Assembly: GCF_002252585.1 (NCBI RefSeq)
Contig: NZ_NQLD01000002.1
Length of the DNA stretch: 64,000 nucleotides
From: Methanocatella intestini
GTDB taxonomy: Archaea > Methanobacteriota > Methanobacteria > Methanobacteriales > Methanobacteriaceae
Reading direction: 5' to 3' (one strand)
Part shown: positions 47,562 through 56,393 of the stretch, piece after piece
How positions within the stretch are numbered: the stretch's first letter is position 1
Layout: every line of letters begins with the position of its first letter
The notes under the pieces: generated by a model
Database searches by the model: none
What the model was told of the DNA's origin: nothing
The model's input: the letters and a program-made list of their open reading frames with translations, nothing else
Made by a program: the position numbers and the translations under genes

Positions 47562-48290
47562 ATGATATTAGATATTTATAAAGATTCCTTTGAATATGCT
47601 TCTAAAAATGTAAAAAATCTCTTGATTTTAGGAGTGTTTTACTTATTTGGTTTTTTAGTCATTCCTATGTTCTTCATTTTAGGTTATAATTATAGAATTA
47701 TTAAAATAGCTACTGAAGGAATGATTAATGGTGATGATGAACTTCCTGAATTCGAAAACTGGACTTTGATGCTAGTTGAAGGAATTAAATGTTTTGTTGT
47801 GTATTTAGGTTATTTGATTATTCCAATCCTTGTATTTTTGGGTATTCTATGGGGCTGTGGCCAAGCTAATAATCTTTCTTTAAGTATTGTTGGGTTTATA
47901 GTAGGGATTGTTATTTTATTAGTATTTGCATTGTATTCATTTTTAGCTATTTCTCATATGGCTACAAATGACGGATCAATGAAAGCGGCATTTGATGTAA
48001 AAGAAATAACAAATATTGCTAAGTCCATTGGGTGGACAAGATGCTTTACAACATATATTGGAATGGTAATACTTGTCAGTGTAATTATTTGTGTTGTTGT
48101 TAGTATAGTTTTAGCAGTTTTAATGGTTTTAGGAGTTGCTACTGTTTCTGCAGTTCCAGTAATGGGTGTAGCTACTGTAGCTGGTGTTGTATCAACTTTA
48201 ATCATTAACTTTGTAATAACATTTATTGCAATGCCTTACTTACAGATATTCCAAAGTCGTTGTCAAGGTTTACTTTATAATATTAGGTGA
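47562..48290 (+). CDS. DUF4013-type membrane protein
   Basis: The 242-residue protein has a short soluble N-terminus (DIYKDSFEYASKNVK) and about six hydrophobic segments with a G/V/I/L-rich C-terminal half, including GVATVSAVP and GVATVAGVV. It matches archaeal DUF4013 proteins, which are membrane proteins of unknown function. It is 3 bases downstream of the XRE regulator behind GGTGA, and precedes the CPBP protease by 37 bases. The gene set suggests a regulated membrane function. Confidence 0.75.
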   Translation: MILDIYKDSFEYASKNVKNLLILGVFYLFGFLVIPMFFILGYNYRIIKIATEGMINGDDELPEFENWTLMLVEGIKCFVVYLGYLIIPILVFLGILWGCGQANNLSLSIVGFIVGIVILLVFALYSFLAISHMATNDGSMKAAFDVKEITNIAKSIGWTRCFTTYIGMVILVSVIICVVVSIVLAVLMVLGVATVSAVPVMGVATVAGVVSTLIINFVITFIAMPYLQIFQSRCQGLLYNIR

Positions 48291-48327
48291 TTTTTCACCT
48301 CTTTTTTTTATTTAGGGCTTTGTTATT

Positions 48328-49074
48328 ATGCCATCATTAAATAAGGCAATTAAACAGACTACTTTGATTGAATTATTAATTATAATTTTGTGTTTTTACT
48401 TAATATATCTGGTAGCTGGGTTTTACGGTTTTAATGTAGATATGGAATGGATGTACCTAGTTATTGTTGCTTATATTCTTATTAAATCCAGAAAATATGC
48501 AGCTGAAACTGATGTAAATATTTTTTCTAAAATTAAATTTAGATATGTATTTTTAATAGTTATTGTAAATGTATTTTTTTCATATGGGATGTTGTACTTA
48601 GCTAACACCTTAAATATAGGGAGTCTTTTAAGTTTTAGCTTAATTCCAAGTCTGAAAAGCATAGCTTTTATTGGAGGCTTAATTGGAACTATTTTAATCT
48701 CTCCAATTTCTGAAGAAATAATTTTCAGAGGAATTATTTTAAACAGGCTGAAATTAGTTGTTCCAGTTAATATGGCTATTTTGGTATCTTCATTATGTTT
48801 CGGAGTTCTTCATGGATATGGAAGTATGATTTCAGCATTTGTATTTGGATTGTGTATGTGTATTTTGTATATTAAAACAGACAACATTCTTGTTCCTGTA
48901 TTTGCACATATTATGAATAATTTCTTTGCAGAATCTTTATTTTATTTGGATAGGGATGCAATACTTTTTAACAATGATTTGGTAATGATTACAATTACTA
49001 TTTTAGCTATCCTATCTTTATATTTAATATTGAACTCTTTAAAGATTGAATGGAAATTTTTAGATAAGAAATAA
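48328..49074 (+). CDS. CPBP family intramembrane metalloprotease (paralogue)
   Basis: The 248-residue membrane protein has CPBP motifs: S-E-E-I-I-F-R-G with the Glu pair and Arg, FGVLHGYGSMISAF with the metal-binding His, the FGLCMCILYIKTDNILVP segment, and AHIMNN. The catalytic blocks are nearly the same as those of the protease at 8772, but the N-terminal third is different. It is placed in the XRE-DUF4013 cassette. CPBP proteins are known as prenyl proteases and as self-immunity factors; the role here is not known. Confidence 0.88.
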   Translation: MPSLNKAIKQTTLIELLIIILCFYLIYLVAGFYGFNVDMEWMYLVIVAYILIKSRKYAAETDVNIFSKIKFRYVFLIVIVNVFFSYGMLYLANTLNIGSLLSFSLIPSLKSIAFIGGLIGTILISPISEEIIFRGIILNRLKLVVPVNMAILVSSLCFGVLHGYGSMISAFVFGLCMCILYIKTDNILVPVFAHIMNNFFAESLFYLDRDAILFNNDLVMITITILAILSLYLILNSLKIEWKFLDKK

Positions 49075-49121
49075 TACTTTATATATGCTGAAAATTAATT
49101 ATATAATTAGGTGTTTTTACT

Positions 49122-49520
49122 ATGAATATTAAAATGGTGGGCCTTGCAGTAGTTATTGCAGGCGTATCTTTATGTGTAATGTTTTTTGACTCTTATAAGT
49201 ATATGGTTGCTGCACTGACTGTTGTTGTTTTCGGATTCCTTATAGCTTTAATAGGTTATTTGTCTGATGTTAAAAAGCAAAAAATAATTAATGACAGGTT
49301 AGATGATGATATTGAAAGGGTTATTCAACCTTTAATAACTAAATATTCTAATTTAAATAAACAATATTCTAGCCAGTATGATGGCGAGGAGTATGTTCAA
49401 AAAAGAATGGAATTGAATCGTAGTTTGGAAAAAGAACTTACTGAAAATCTTCCTTATTTGGAAAGCAGGCAAATTAAAAAGATTGTCATTAATTTTAGTA
49501 GGGAACAAAACAAATTATAA
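49122..49520 (+). CDS. Two-helix membrane protein with a charged cytoplasmic tail
   Basis: The 132-residue protein has two helices (about 4-22 and 29-48) with a short loop. A charged, likely helical tail follows (DVKKQKIINDRLDDD, then an R-M-E-L-N-R-S-L-E-K-E-L stretch). An AGGTG site lies before the ATG. It is co-directional with the preceding CPBP gene, 47 bases apart, behind its own TATA-like TTTATATATG. I do not recognise it. Confidence 0.65.
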   Translation: MNIKMVGLAVVIAGVSLCVMFFDSYKYMVAALTVVVFGFLIALIGYLSDVKKQKIINDRLDDDIERVIQPLITKYSNLNKQYSSQYDGEEYVQKRMELNRSLEKELTENLPYLESRQIKKIVINFSREQNKL

Positions 49521-49542
49521 TTTTTTTTCAAATAAATTATAA

Positions 49543-49578
49543 TGTACAAAAAAGTACAACAAGGATTTAAATAGTACA
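49543..49578 (+). promoter_or_regulatory. Operator of the trp operon: three GTAC boxes around the TATA box
   Basis: TGTACA at 49543-49548, AGTACA at 49553-49558 and AGTACA at 49573-49578 lie 10 and 20 bp apart, so they face the same side of the helix. The TATA box TTTAAATA (49566-49573) overlaps the last one. TGTACA is the TRP box bound by the repressor TrpY in Methanothermobacter, so tryptophan-dependent blocking of TBP binding is likely. The regulator gene itself is not in this window. Confidence 0.8.
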
Positions 49579-49606
49579 TTATTCTAAGTATATTATAGTG
49601 ATTAAA

Positions 49607-51115
49607 ATGTTTTCCCCAAGTTTGGATGAAGTAAAAGAAATTGCAAAAAATAACGAATATAAACGAATTCCGGTAGCTTATGAAATGTACTCTGATATAG
49701 CTACTCCAATAGAAGTATTAAGGATTTTAAAAGAAATTAGTAAACATTGTTATATGCTGGAAAGTGTTGAAGATTCACAAAAATGGGGAAGATACAGTTT
49801 TTTAGGTTTTGATCCACTTTTAGAATTTACCTGTCAAAATGGACGGGTTCAAATTAAAGGAGACAGCGAATTTGAAGACAGCTCCAAATTAACTGATGAT
49901 GAGAAGATAATTATCGAAACAGATGACCCTGGTGAAGTTATTAAAGATTTGGTTAGACAAAACAAATCTCCAAAATTACCTGATTTACCTCCGTTTACCG
50001 GTGGTTTTGTAGGATATTTTGCTTATGATTATATTAAATATGCAGAACCTTCCTTAAACCTTGATGCTGAAAATCAGGATCAGTTTAAAGATATTGATTT
50101 AATGTTATTTGATAAGGTTGTTGCATTTGATAATTTCAGACAGAAAATTGTTTTAATTGCAAATATGAAAACAGACAATTTGGATAAAAATTATAAAAAA
50201 GCCTGTGATGATTTGAAAAAAATAGCCAAATTAATTAAAACAGGCAAAAAAGCAGAAATTGAACCATTAACTTTAAAATCAGATTTCAAACCAGTGTTTT
50301 CACGTCAAAAATATTGTCAAATGGTAAACAATGCTAAAGAGTATATTAAAGAAGGAGATATTTTTCAGGTTGTACTGTCAAACAGAATTGAAGCAGACAT
50401 TTCCGGAAGCCTGTTTGATACTTACAGGGTTTTAAGAACTACAAATCCTTCACCTTATATGTTTTATTTTTCAAGTGATGATATTGAAATAGCGGGGGCT
50501 TCACCTGAAACTTTAGTTAAATTAAACAATAGAAAATTATATACATTTCCACTAGCTGGAACAAGACCAAGAGGAAAAACCGAAAAAGAAGATTTGGCTC
50601 TTGAAAAAGAGTTGTTAAGTGATGAAAAAGAACTGGCTGAACATAATATGCTTGTAGATCTGGGACGTAACGACATTGGAAAAATATCTGAAATGGGTTC
50701 TGTCAGTGTTGATAAATACCTGTCAATTGAGAGATTTTCTCATGTAATGCATATTGGTTCAACAGTATCTGGAACTTTAAGAAAAGATTTGGATTCACTT
50801 GCAGCTATTGATTCAATACTTCCTGCAGGAACACTGTCCGGAGCTCCAAAAATAAGAGCTTGTGAAATTATTAATGAACTTGAAAATAATAAAAGGGGAA
50901 TTTATGGTGGAGCTATTGGATATATTGATTTAAGCGGTAATGTAGATACCTGTATATCAATTAGAATAGCTTTTGCACGTAACAATAAAGTTTTCATAAG
51001 ATCAGGTGCAGGAATTGTAGCTGACAGTGTTCCAGATAATGAATTTGATGAATGTTTAAACAAGGCGGCGGCAGTTATTGATGCTTTAAAAATAGCTGAT
51101 GGGGGAATTTTATGA
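49607..51115 (+). CDS. trpE: Anthranilate synthase component I
   Basis: TrpE makes anthranilate from chorismate, using ammonia supplied by TrpG. The 502-residue protein has the chorismate-binding enzyme blocks: FQVVLSNRIE, TNPSPYMFYF, LAGTRPRGK, HNMLVDLGRNDIG, GTLSGAPKIRA and GGAIGYIDLSG. The start is ATG 49607, 4 bases after AGTGAT; a GTG at 49598 lies inside that site. It is the first gene of trpE-G-D-C-FB-A. The operon is headed by three TRP-box-like sites. trpG overlaps by ATGA. Confidence 0.96.
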   Translation: MFSPSLDEVKEIAKNNEYKRIPVAYEMYSDIATPIEVLRILKEISKHCYMLESVEDSQKWGRYSFLGFDPLLEFTCQNGRVQIKGDSEFEDSSKLTDDEKIIIETDDPGEVIKDLVRQNKSPKLPDLPPFTGGFVGYFAYDYIKYAEPSLNLDAENQDQFKDIDLMLFDKVVAFDNFRQKIVLIANMKTDNLDKNYKKACDDLKKIAKLIKTGKKAEIEPLTLKSDFKPVFSRQKYCQMVNNAKEYIKEGDIFQVVLSNRIEADISGSLFDTYRVLRTTNPSPYMFYFSSDDIEIAGASPETLVKLNNRKLYTFPLAGTRPRGKTEKEDLALEKELLSDEKELAEHNMLVDLGRNDIGKISEMGSVSVDKYLSIERFSHVMHIGSTVSGTLRKDLDSLAAIDSILPAGTLSGAPKIRACEIINELENNKRGIYGGAIGYIDLSGNVDTCISIRIAFARNNKVFIRSGAGIVADSVPDNEFDECLNKAAAVIDALKIADGGIL

Positions 51116-51696
51116 TTTTATTAATAGATAACTATGATAGCTTTTCATATAACTTGTATCAATTAATCGGACAGGTAAATGATGATATTGAAGTTTATAG
51201 AAATGACAAAATCACCCCTGACGAAATTGAAGATTTAAATCCTGAAGCTATTATTTTATCTCCTGGTCCTGGAAGGCCGGAAGATGCGGGAATCTGTGTC
51301 GACACTGTTAAAAAATTCCATGATAAAATACCAATTTTAGGAGTTTGTCTTGGTCATCAGGCAATATGTGTGGCATTTGGAGGTAAAATATCTTATGCAA
51401 GTAAATTAATGCATGGAAAATCATCAATAGCTAAATTAAATAAAGACCCAATTTTTAAAGGTTTAAATGATGAAATTACTGTTGGCAGATATCATTCTTT
51501 AAGTTTGGTTGAAACTACACTGCCTAAAGATTTAAGAATAATTTCCAAAACAACAGATGGCGGAGAAATAATGGCCGTTAAACATGAAAAATACGATATT
51601 TATGGTCTTCAGTTTCATCCGGAATCAATATTGACTCCTGATGGAATTACAATAATTGAAAATTTCATAAACAAAATAATTAGGGAGGATAATTAA
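51112..51696 (+). CDS. trpG: Anthranilate synthase component II (glutaminase)
   Basis: TrpG releases ammonia from glutamine for TrpE. The 194-residue class I glutamine amidotransferase has NYDSFSYNL at the start, LSPGPGRPEDAG, the nucleophile in LGVCLGHQAI, and His-Glu in QFHPESILT. It overlaps trpE by four bases (ATGA), which couples translation and keeps subunits in balance. It lacks the TrpD fusion seen in some bacteria. Confidence 0.96.
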   Translation: MILLIDNYDSFSYNLYQLIGQVNDDIEVYRNDKITPDEIEDLNPEAIILSPGPGRPEDAGICVDTVKKFHDKIPILGVCLGHQAICVAFGGKISYASKLMHGKSSIAKLNKDPIFKGLNDEITVGRYHSLSLVETTLPKDLRIISKTTDGGEIMAVKHEKYDIYGLQFHPESILTPDGITIIENFINKIIREDN

Positions 51697-52704
51697 ATGA
51701 TTAAAGAAGCTATTTTAAAAGTCATAAACGGAAATGATTTAAATGCTGATGAAGCTTATAATACAATGGATGAAATAATGTCTGGGGAAGCTAGTGAAGT
51801 TCAGATGAGTGCTTATCTGACAGCTTTATCAATGAAGGGTGAAACAATTGAAGAAATTACAGCTTCTGCAAAAGCTATGAGAGCACACTGTGTAAAACTG
51901 TTAAATGATGAAGAAGTCCTGGAAATAGTTGGAACCGGTGGAGACGGGTCTAACAGTTTCAATATATCAACTACATCTTCAATTGTAATTTCTGCAGCGG
52001 GAGTTCCGGTAGCTAAACATGGAAACAGATCAGCGTCAAGTAAGTGTGGTGCAGCTGATGTTTTAGAAGATTTAGGTGTTAATATTTATATTGAGCCAGA
52101 AAAAAGTCTGGAAATATTAAAAGAGATTAATTTATGCTTCTTATTTGCTCAAAATTATCATTTAGCTATGAAATTTGTAGCTGGAGTCAGAAAAGAATTA
52201 TCTATAAGAACAATATTCAATGTTTTAGGACCTCTGACAAATCCTGCAGGCGCTTCAATGCAGGTTTTGGGAGTTTATGATGAATCACTTGTAAAACCTC
52301 TTTGTGAAGTCCTTAAAAATCTGGGAGTTAAATCTGCATTGTCAGTACACGGTCAGGACGGACTGGATGAAATTTCAGTTAGTGATAAAACATCCATCTG
52401 TGAACTTAAAGATGGAGAGTTAAAATGTTATGAAATAGCTCCTGAAGACTTTGGAATGGAGAGATGTTCTAAAGAAGATCTTGTAGGTGGAAACCCTAGG
52501 GAAAATGCAGAAATTACATTGTCTATTTTAAATGGCCAAAAAGGACCAAAAAGAAATGCAGTTGTTTTAAACTCTGCTGCTGCTTTGTATGTAGCTGGAA
52601 AAGCAGACTCTATAGCTGATGGTGTTAGATTAGCCAGTGAAATTATTGATTCTGGTAGAGCTAAAAAACAGCTTGAGAAATTTATTGAATACACAAACAG
52701 TTGA
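51697..52704 (+). CDS. trpD: Anthranilate phosphoribosyltransferase
   Basis: TrpD joins anthranilate to PRPP. The 335 residues show the PRPP-binding GTGGDGSNSFNIS motif, the KHGNRSASSKCGAADVLEDLG block and NVLGPLTNPA. Length is typical. The ATG follows the trpG stop without a gap, with GGAGG in the trpG end as ribosome binding site. Its position third in the operon, before trpC, differs from the Methanothermobacter order, where trpD is last. Confidence 0.96.
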   Translation: MIKEAILKVINGNDLNADEAYNTMDEIMSGEASEVQMSAYLTALSMKGETIEEITASAKAMRAHCVKLLNDEEVLEIVGTGGDGSNSFNISTTSSIVISAAGVPVAKHGNRSASSKCGAADVLEDLGVNIYIEPEKSLEILKEINLCFLFAQNYHLAMKFVAGVRKELSIRTIFNVLGPLTNPAGASMQVLGVYDESLVKPLCEVLKNLGVKSALSVHGQDGLDEISVSDKTSICELKDGELKCYEIAPEDFGMERCSKEDLVGGNPRENAEITLSILNGQKGPKRNAVVLNSAAALYVAGKADSIADGVRLASEIIDSGRAKKQLEKFIEYTNS

Positions 52705-52708
52705 TTTT

Positions 52709-53485
52709 ATGTTAGATAAAATAGTTGAAAAAACAAAAGAAAGAGTGTCTGAAGCTAAAAAGGTTAATTCATTAGATAAACTCAAATATAAAATATTCAA
52801 TCTTGATGTTTATTTCAATTATCCTTTTAAAAAAGCCCTAGGCAGTGATGATATCAGCATTATTGCTGAAGTTAAAAAAGCATCTCCATCTAAAGGTTTA
52901 ATAGCTGAAGATTTTGATTATGTAAATATTGCAAAAGAATATGAAGCTGCAGGAGCATCAGCTATTTCAGTTTTAACAGAACCTTACTTTTTTCAGGGTT
53001 CTGATGATTATTTAAAGGAAATAGTTAAAAATGTTAAAATTCCAGTACTTAGGAAAGATTTTGTTGTTGACGAGTACATGATTTATGAAGCCAAGTTACT
53101 TGGAGCATCTGCAGTATTGCTTATTGTATCTATTTTATCTGATGAGCAATTGGAACAGTATCTGACTATAACTCGTGTTTTGGGAATGTCTGCTATTGTT
53201 GAAGCTCATGATGAAAATGAAATTAAAAGGGCGATTGATGCAGGTGCAGATATTATTGGTGTAAATAATAGAAATTTAAAAGATTTTAGTGTAGATATTG
53301 AAAACAGTATTCGTCTACGTAGCTGTGTAGAGGAAGATATCATATTTATTTCTGAAAGTGGTATTAAAACAAAAGAAGATGTTGCCAGATTAAAAGAAAA
53401 TAATGTTGATGCAGTTTTGATAGGCGAAACTTTAATGAAATCACCAGATAAGAAGGCAATGATTCAGGAGTTTAAGAATGGTTAA
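52709..53485 (+). CDS. trpC: Indole-3-glycerol phosphate synthase
   Basis: TrpC closes the indole ring from CdRP. The 258-residue TIM-barrel protein has the catalytic block AEVKKASPSKG, the VLRKDFVVDEYMI strand with the second Lys, and SESGIKTKEDV near the phosphate site. The start is ATG 52709, 4 bases after the trpD stop; the open frame extends upstream into trpD from 52637, but that part overlaps and is unlike the family. The 3' end overlaps trpF by 8 bases. Confidence 0.95.
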   Translation: MLDKIVEKTKERVSEAKKVNSLDKLKYKIFNLDVYFNYPFKKALGSDDISIIAEVKKASPSKGLIAEDFDYVNIAKEYEAAGASAISVLTEPYFFQGSDDYLKEIVKNVKIPVLRKDFVVDEYMIYEAKLLGASAVLLIVSILSDEQLEQYLTITRVLGMSAIVEAHDENEIKRAIDAGADIIGVNNRNLKDFSVDIENSIRLRSCVEEDIIFISESGIKTKEDVARLKENNVDAVLIGETLMKSPDKKAMIQEFKNG

Positions 53486-55259
53486 AATCAAAATCTGCGG
53501 ACTTAAACGATTGGAGGATATAGAGTTTGCAAACAAATACAAACCGGATTATGTAGGATTTGTATTTGCTGAAAGTAAAAGGAAAGTAGATCATAATCTT
53601 GCAAAACAAATGAAAGCAAAACTCTGCGAAGATATTCAAAGTGTTGGCGTTTTTGTAGATGCAGACATTAGTGAAATCCTGAAATTATGCAGTGACGGTA
53701 CAATTGATATTGCACAGCTTCATGGGATGGAAAACAAAGAGTATATTAAAACTCTTAAAGAAAAAACAGATTACAAATTAAAGATTATTAAAGCTATTGA
53801 AGTATCTGAAAATACAGATTTTTCTGAGTATGATGATTCATTAGCTGATTATTTGTTGCTTGACAGTGGAAAAGGATCAGGCAAAACCTTTGACTGGCGG
53901 CTGATTAGAAAAAACTTAAAAAAGGAATTCTTTCTGGCAGGCGGGTTAAACAGTGAAAATATCACTCAAGCTATTGGGGAAGTTAGGCCATATGCAATTG
54001 ATTTAAGCAGTGGTGTTGAAACTGACGGATTTAAAGATGAATATAAAATAAAAAAAGTCATGGAGGCTAAAAATATGAATGATGGAAGATATGGAGAATA
54101 CGGGGGACAGTATATCTCCGAAACTTTAATGAATGAATTAATTTACTTGGAAGAACAGTATTATCATTATATGAATGATTCGGAATTTGTAGAAGAATTA
54201 AATACACTTTTAAAAGAATATGCTGGCAGACCTTCTTTGTTATACTATGCAAAAAGAATGACTGAAGATTTGGGAGGAGCTAAAATTTATTTAAAGCGTG
54301 AAGATTTAAATCACACAGGAGCTCATAAAATCAACAATGTCCTTGGTCAGGTTTTACTGGCTAAAAAAATGGGAAAAACAAGAGTAATAGCTGAAACTGG
54401 AGCAGGTCAGCATGGAGTAGCTACAGCAACAGCAGCAGCACTTCTGGATATGGAATGTGAAGTGTACATGGGTGAATTAGACACCAAACGTCAGGCTTTA
54501 AATGTTTATAGGATGGAACTGCTTGGAGCAAAAGTTCATCCGGTAAAATCAGGAACAAAAACCTTAAAAGATGCAGTTAACGATGCTTTTAGAGACTGGA
54601 TTGGAAGAGTTCATGATACAAATTATGTAATAGGTTCAACAATGGGTCCTCATCCATTTCCAATGATGGTTAGAGACTTCCAGGCAGTAATAAGTGCTGA
54701 AGCCCGTAAACAGTTCTTGGAAAAAGAAGGAAAACTTCCTGATGCAGTTTTAGCGTGTGTTGGTGGTGGAAGTAATGCTATGGGTGCATTTTACAACTTC
54801 ATAGATGATAAGGATGTTAAATTAATCGGATGTGAAGCAGGAGGAAAAGGAGTGGATACTCCATATAATGCAGCAGCTTTGACTAACGGACAAATCGGAA
54901 TATTTCATGGGATGAAATCTATATTTAATCAGGGAGAATATGGGCAGATATCTGAAGTTTATTCTGTTTCAGCAGGTCTTGATTATCCGGGAGTAGGTCC
55001 TGAACATGCACATTTAAGAGATATTGGAAGAGCAGAATATGTGCCGGTTACAGATGAAGAAGCAGTAAATGCTTTTGAATATTTGTCAAAAATGGAAGGA
55101 ATCATTCCGGCTATTGAAAGTGCTCATGCAGTAGCACACGCAATGAAAATAGCTCCAAAAATGGATAAAGATGAAATTATTATGATATGTCTTTCCGGAA
55201 GGGGAGACAAGGATGTTGCATCAATTGCAAGATATAGGGGGGTTGAGTTATATGAGTAA
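53478..55259 (+). CDS. trpFB: Phosphoribosylanthranilate isomerase-tryptophan synthase beta fusion (TrpF-TrpB)
   Basis: Two enzymes share one 593-residue frame. TrpF (1 to about 193) isomerises PRA; it has KICGLKR with the catalytic Cys and a late DLSSGVE motif. TrpB (about 200-593) condenses indole with serine using PLP; its lysine lies in HTGAHKINN, and the phosphate-binding CVGGGSNAMG loop is present. TrpB is the TrpB1 type that partners TrpA. The join V-M-E-A-K-N-M-N-D-G has no linker. GGAGG at 54062-54066 sits 8 bases before an in-frame ATG at 54075 (residue 200), so free TrpB could also be made. The fusion may be real or the result of a lost TrpF stop. The start overlaps trpC. Confidence 0.9.
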   Translation: MVKIKICGLKRLEDIEFANKYKPDYVGFVFAESKRKVDHNLAKQMKAKLCEDIQSVGVFVDADISEILKLCSDGTIDIAQLHGMENKEYIKTLKEKTDYKLKIIKAIEVSENTDFSEYDDSLADYLLLDSGKGSGKTFDWRLIRKNLKKEFFLAGGLNSENITQAIGEVRPYAIDLSSGVETDGFKDEYKIKKVMEAKNMNDGRYGEYGGQYISETLMNELIYLEEQYYHYMNDSEFVEELNTLLKEYAGRPSLLYYAKRMTEDLGGAKIYLKREDLNHTGAHKINNVLGQVLLAKKMGKTRVIAETGAGQHGVATATAAALLDMECEVYMGELDTKRQALNVYRMELLGAKVHPVKSGTKTLKDAVNDAFRDWIGRVHDTNYVIGSTMGPHPFPMMVRDFQAVISAEARKQFLEKEGKLPDAVLACVGGGSNAMGAFYNFIDDKDVKLIGCEAGGKGVDTPYNAAALTNGQIGIFHGMKSIFNQGEYGQISEVYSVSAGLDYPGVGPEHAHLRDIGRAEYVPVTDEEAVNAFEYLSKMEGIIPAIESAHAVAHAMKIAPKMDKDEIIMICLSGRGDKDVASIARYRGVELYE

Positions 55260-56025
55260 AATAGCAAATGCATTTAATGACGGTAAGGCATTTATAGGAT
55301 TTTTAACTGCAGGAGATCCGACAGTCGAAAAAACAGTAGAATATATTTTAGCTATGGAAGAAGCAGGCTGTGATTTAATAGAGATTGGAATTCCATTTTC
55401 AGACCCGATGGCTGAAGGAGTTGTAATTCAGGATGCAAATATAAGGGCATTAAGTCATAATACAACAACTGATGATGTATTTGAAATAGTCCGGAAAGTT
55501 CGCCAAAAAACAGATATTCCATTAGTATTTCTAACTTATATCAATCCTGTTTTCTTCTATGGTTATGAAAAATTCTTTAAAAAATGCGGCGAACTTGGAA
55601 TCGATGGAATTATCTCACCTGACCTGCCTTACGAGGAAAAAGGTGAAATTAAAGACATTGCATTAGCTAATGATGTAGATGTTATTTCATTAATAGCTCC
55701 AACTTCAAAAGAAAGAATTCAAAAAATAGCCGGTGATGCAACAGGATTTATTTATGTTGTTTCTTCTTTAGGAGTTACTGGAATGCGCAGTGAAATAAAA
55801 ACAGACTTAAAATCTATTTTAGATGATATTCGTGCAGTTAGTGACCTGCCTTTAGCTGTTGGTTTTGGTATTAACACACCTCAACAGGCTTCCAACATTG
55901 GTAAAATAGCTGACGGGGTCATTGTAGGAAGTGCTATTGTAAAAATCATTGAAGAGCATGGTGAAAATGCAACAGAACCTCTAAAAGAATATGTCTCAGC
56001 TATGAAAAAAGCCTGCAATGAATAA
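55252..56025 (+). CDS. trpA: Tryptophan synthase alpha subunit
   Basis: TrpA cleaves indole-3-glycerol phosphate and channels indole to TrpB. The 257-residue TIM barrel has the catalytic Glu in LIEIGIPFSDPMAEG, the Asp in ISPDLPYEE, and the phosphate-binding FGINTPQQA and GVIVGSAIVK blocks. The start is ATG 55252, overlapping the trpFB end by 8 bases, behind a GGGGGG/GTTGAG purine stretch. It ends the operon, and a terminator-like hairpin follows. Confidence 0.96.
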   Translation: MSKIANAFNDGKAFIGFLTAGDPTVEKTVEYILAMEEAGCDLIEIGIPFSDPMAEGVVIQDANIRALSHNTTTDDVFEIVRKVRQKTDIPLVFLTYINPVFFYGYEKFFKKCGELGIDGIISPDLPYEEKGEIKDIALANDVDVISLIAPTSKERIQKIAGDATGFIYVVSSLGVTGMRSEIKTDLKSILDDIRAVSDLPLAVGFGINTPQQASNIGKIADGVIVGSAIVKIIEEHGENATEPLKEYVSAMKKACNE

Positions 56026-56029
56026 AATG

Positions 56030-56058
56030 GGGGAAAATATAATATTTTTTCCTTTTTT
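56030..56058 (+). terminator. Terminator after trpA
   Basis: GGGGAAAATAT pairs imperfectly with ATATTTTTTCC (stem of six firm pairs plus A-T pairs), followed by CCTTTTTT. It lies 5 bases after the trpA stop. Confidence 0.5.
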
Positions 56059-56393
56059 GAGTCTATAAAATTTTATAGGTTTATTTATTTTTGTGTTTTC
56101 TGTCTAATTTTGTATTTTGCTAGTCTAAAATGGGTATTGTTTAATAAAATAATATGGAACTACATAGGAGATTACACTTATTTAGAATCAACTGTTAATT
56201 CTTTAACTATTAATTATTTGGTTGTAAAATTTTATAGTTCATTAAATAAGATATATTCATTTTTAATTTAATTTTTTATATATTTAATCAAATAAGTATT
56301 TTTAGTGTAGGTAAAATAAAATTAAAAAGTTTATATAAAGTTTTGAATATAATTAAAAGTTGAAAAAATGATATTGGAGGAAAACAAATTTTT
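56059..56393 (+). promoter_or_regulatory. AT-rich leader and promoter of the large adhesin gene
   Basis: No coding frame is seen in this 335-base stretch. A TATA box TTATATAAA lies at 56330-56338, so transcripts would start near 56362. GGAGG at 56376-56380 is the ribosome binding site; its 13-base spacing to ATG 56394 is long. The stretch further upstream is AT-rich without clear repeats. Confidence 0.55.
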
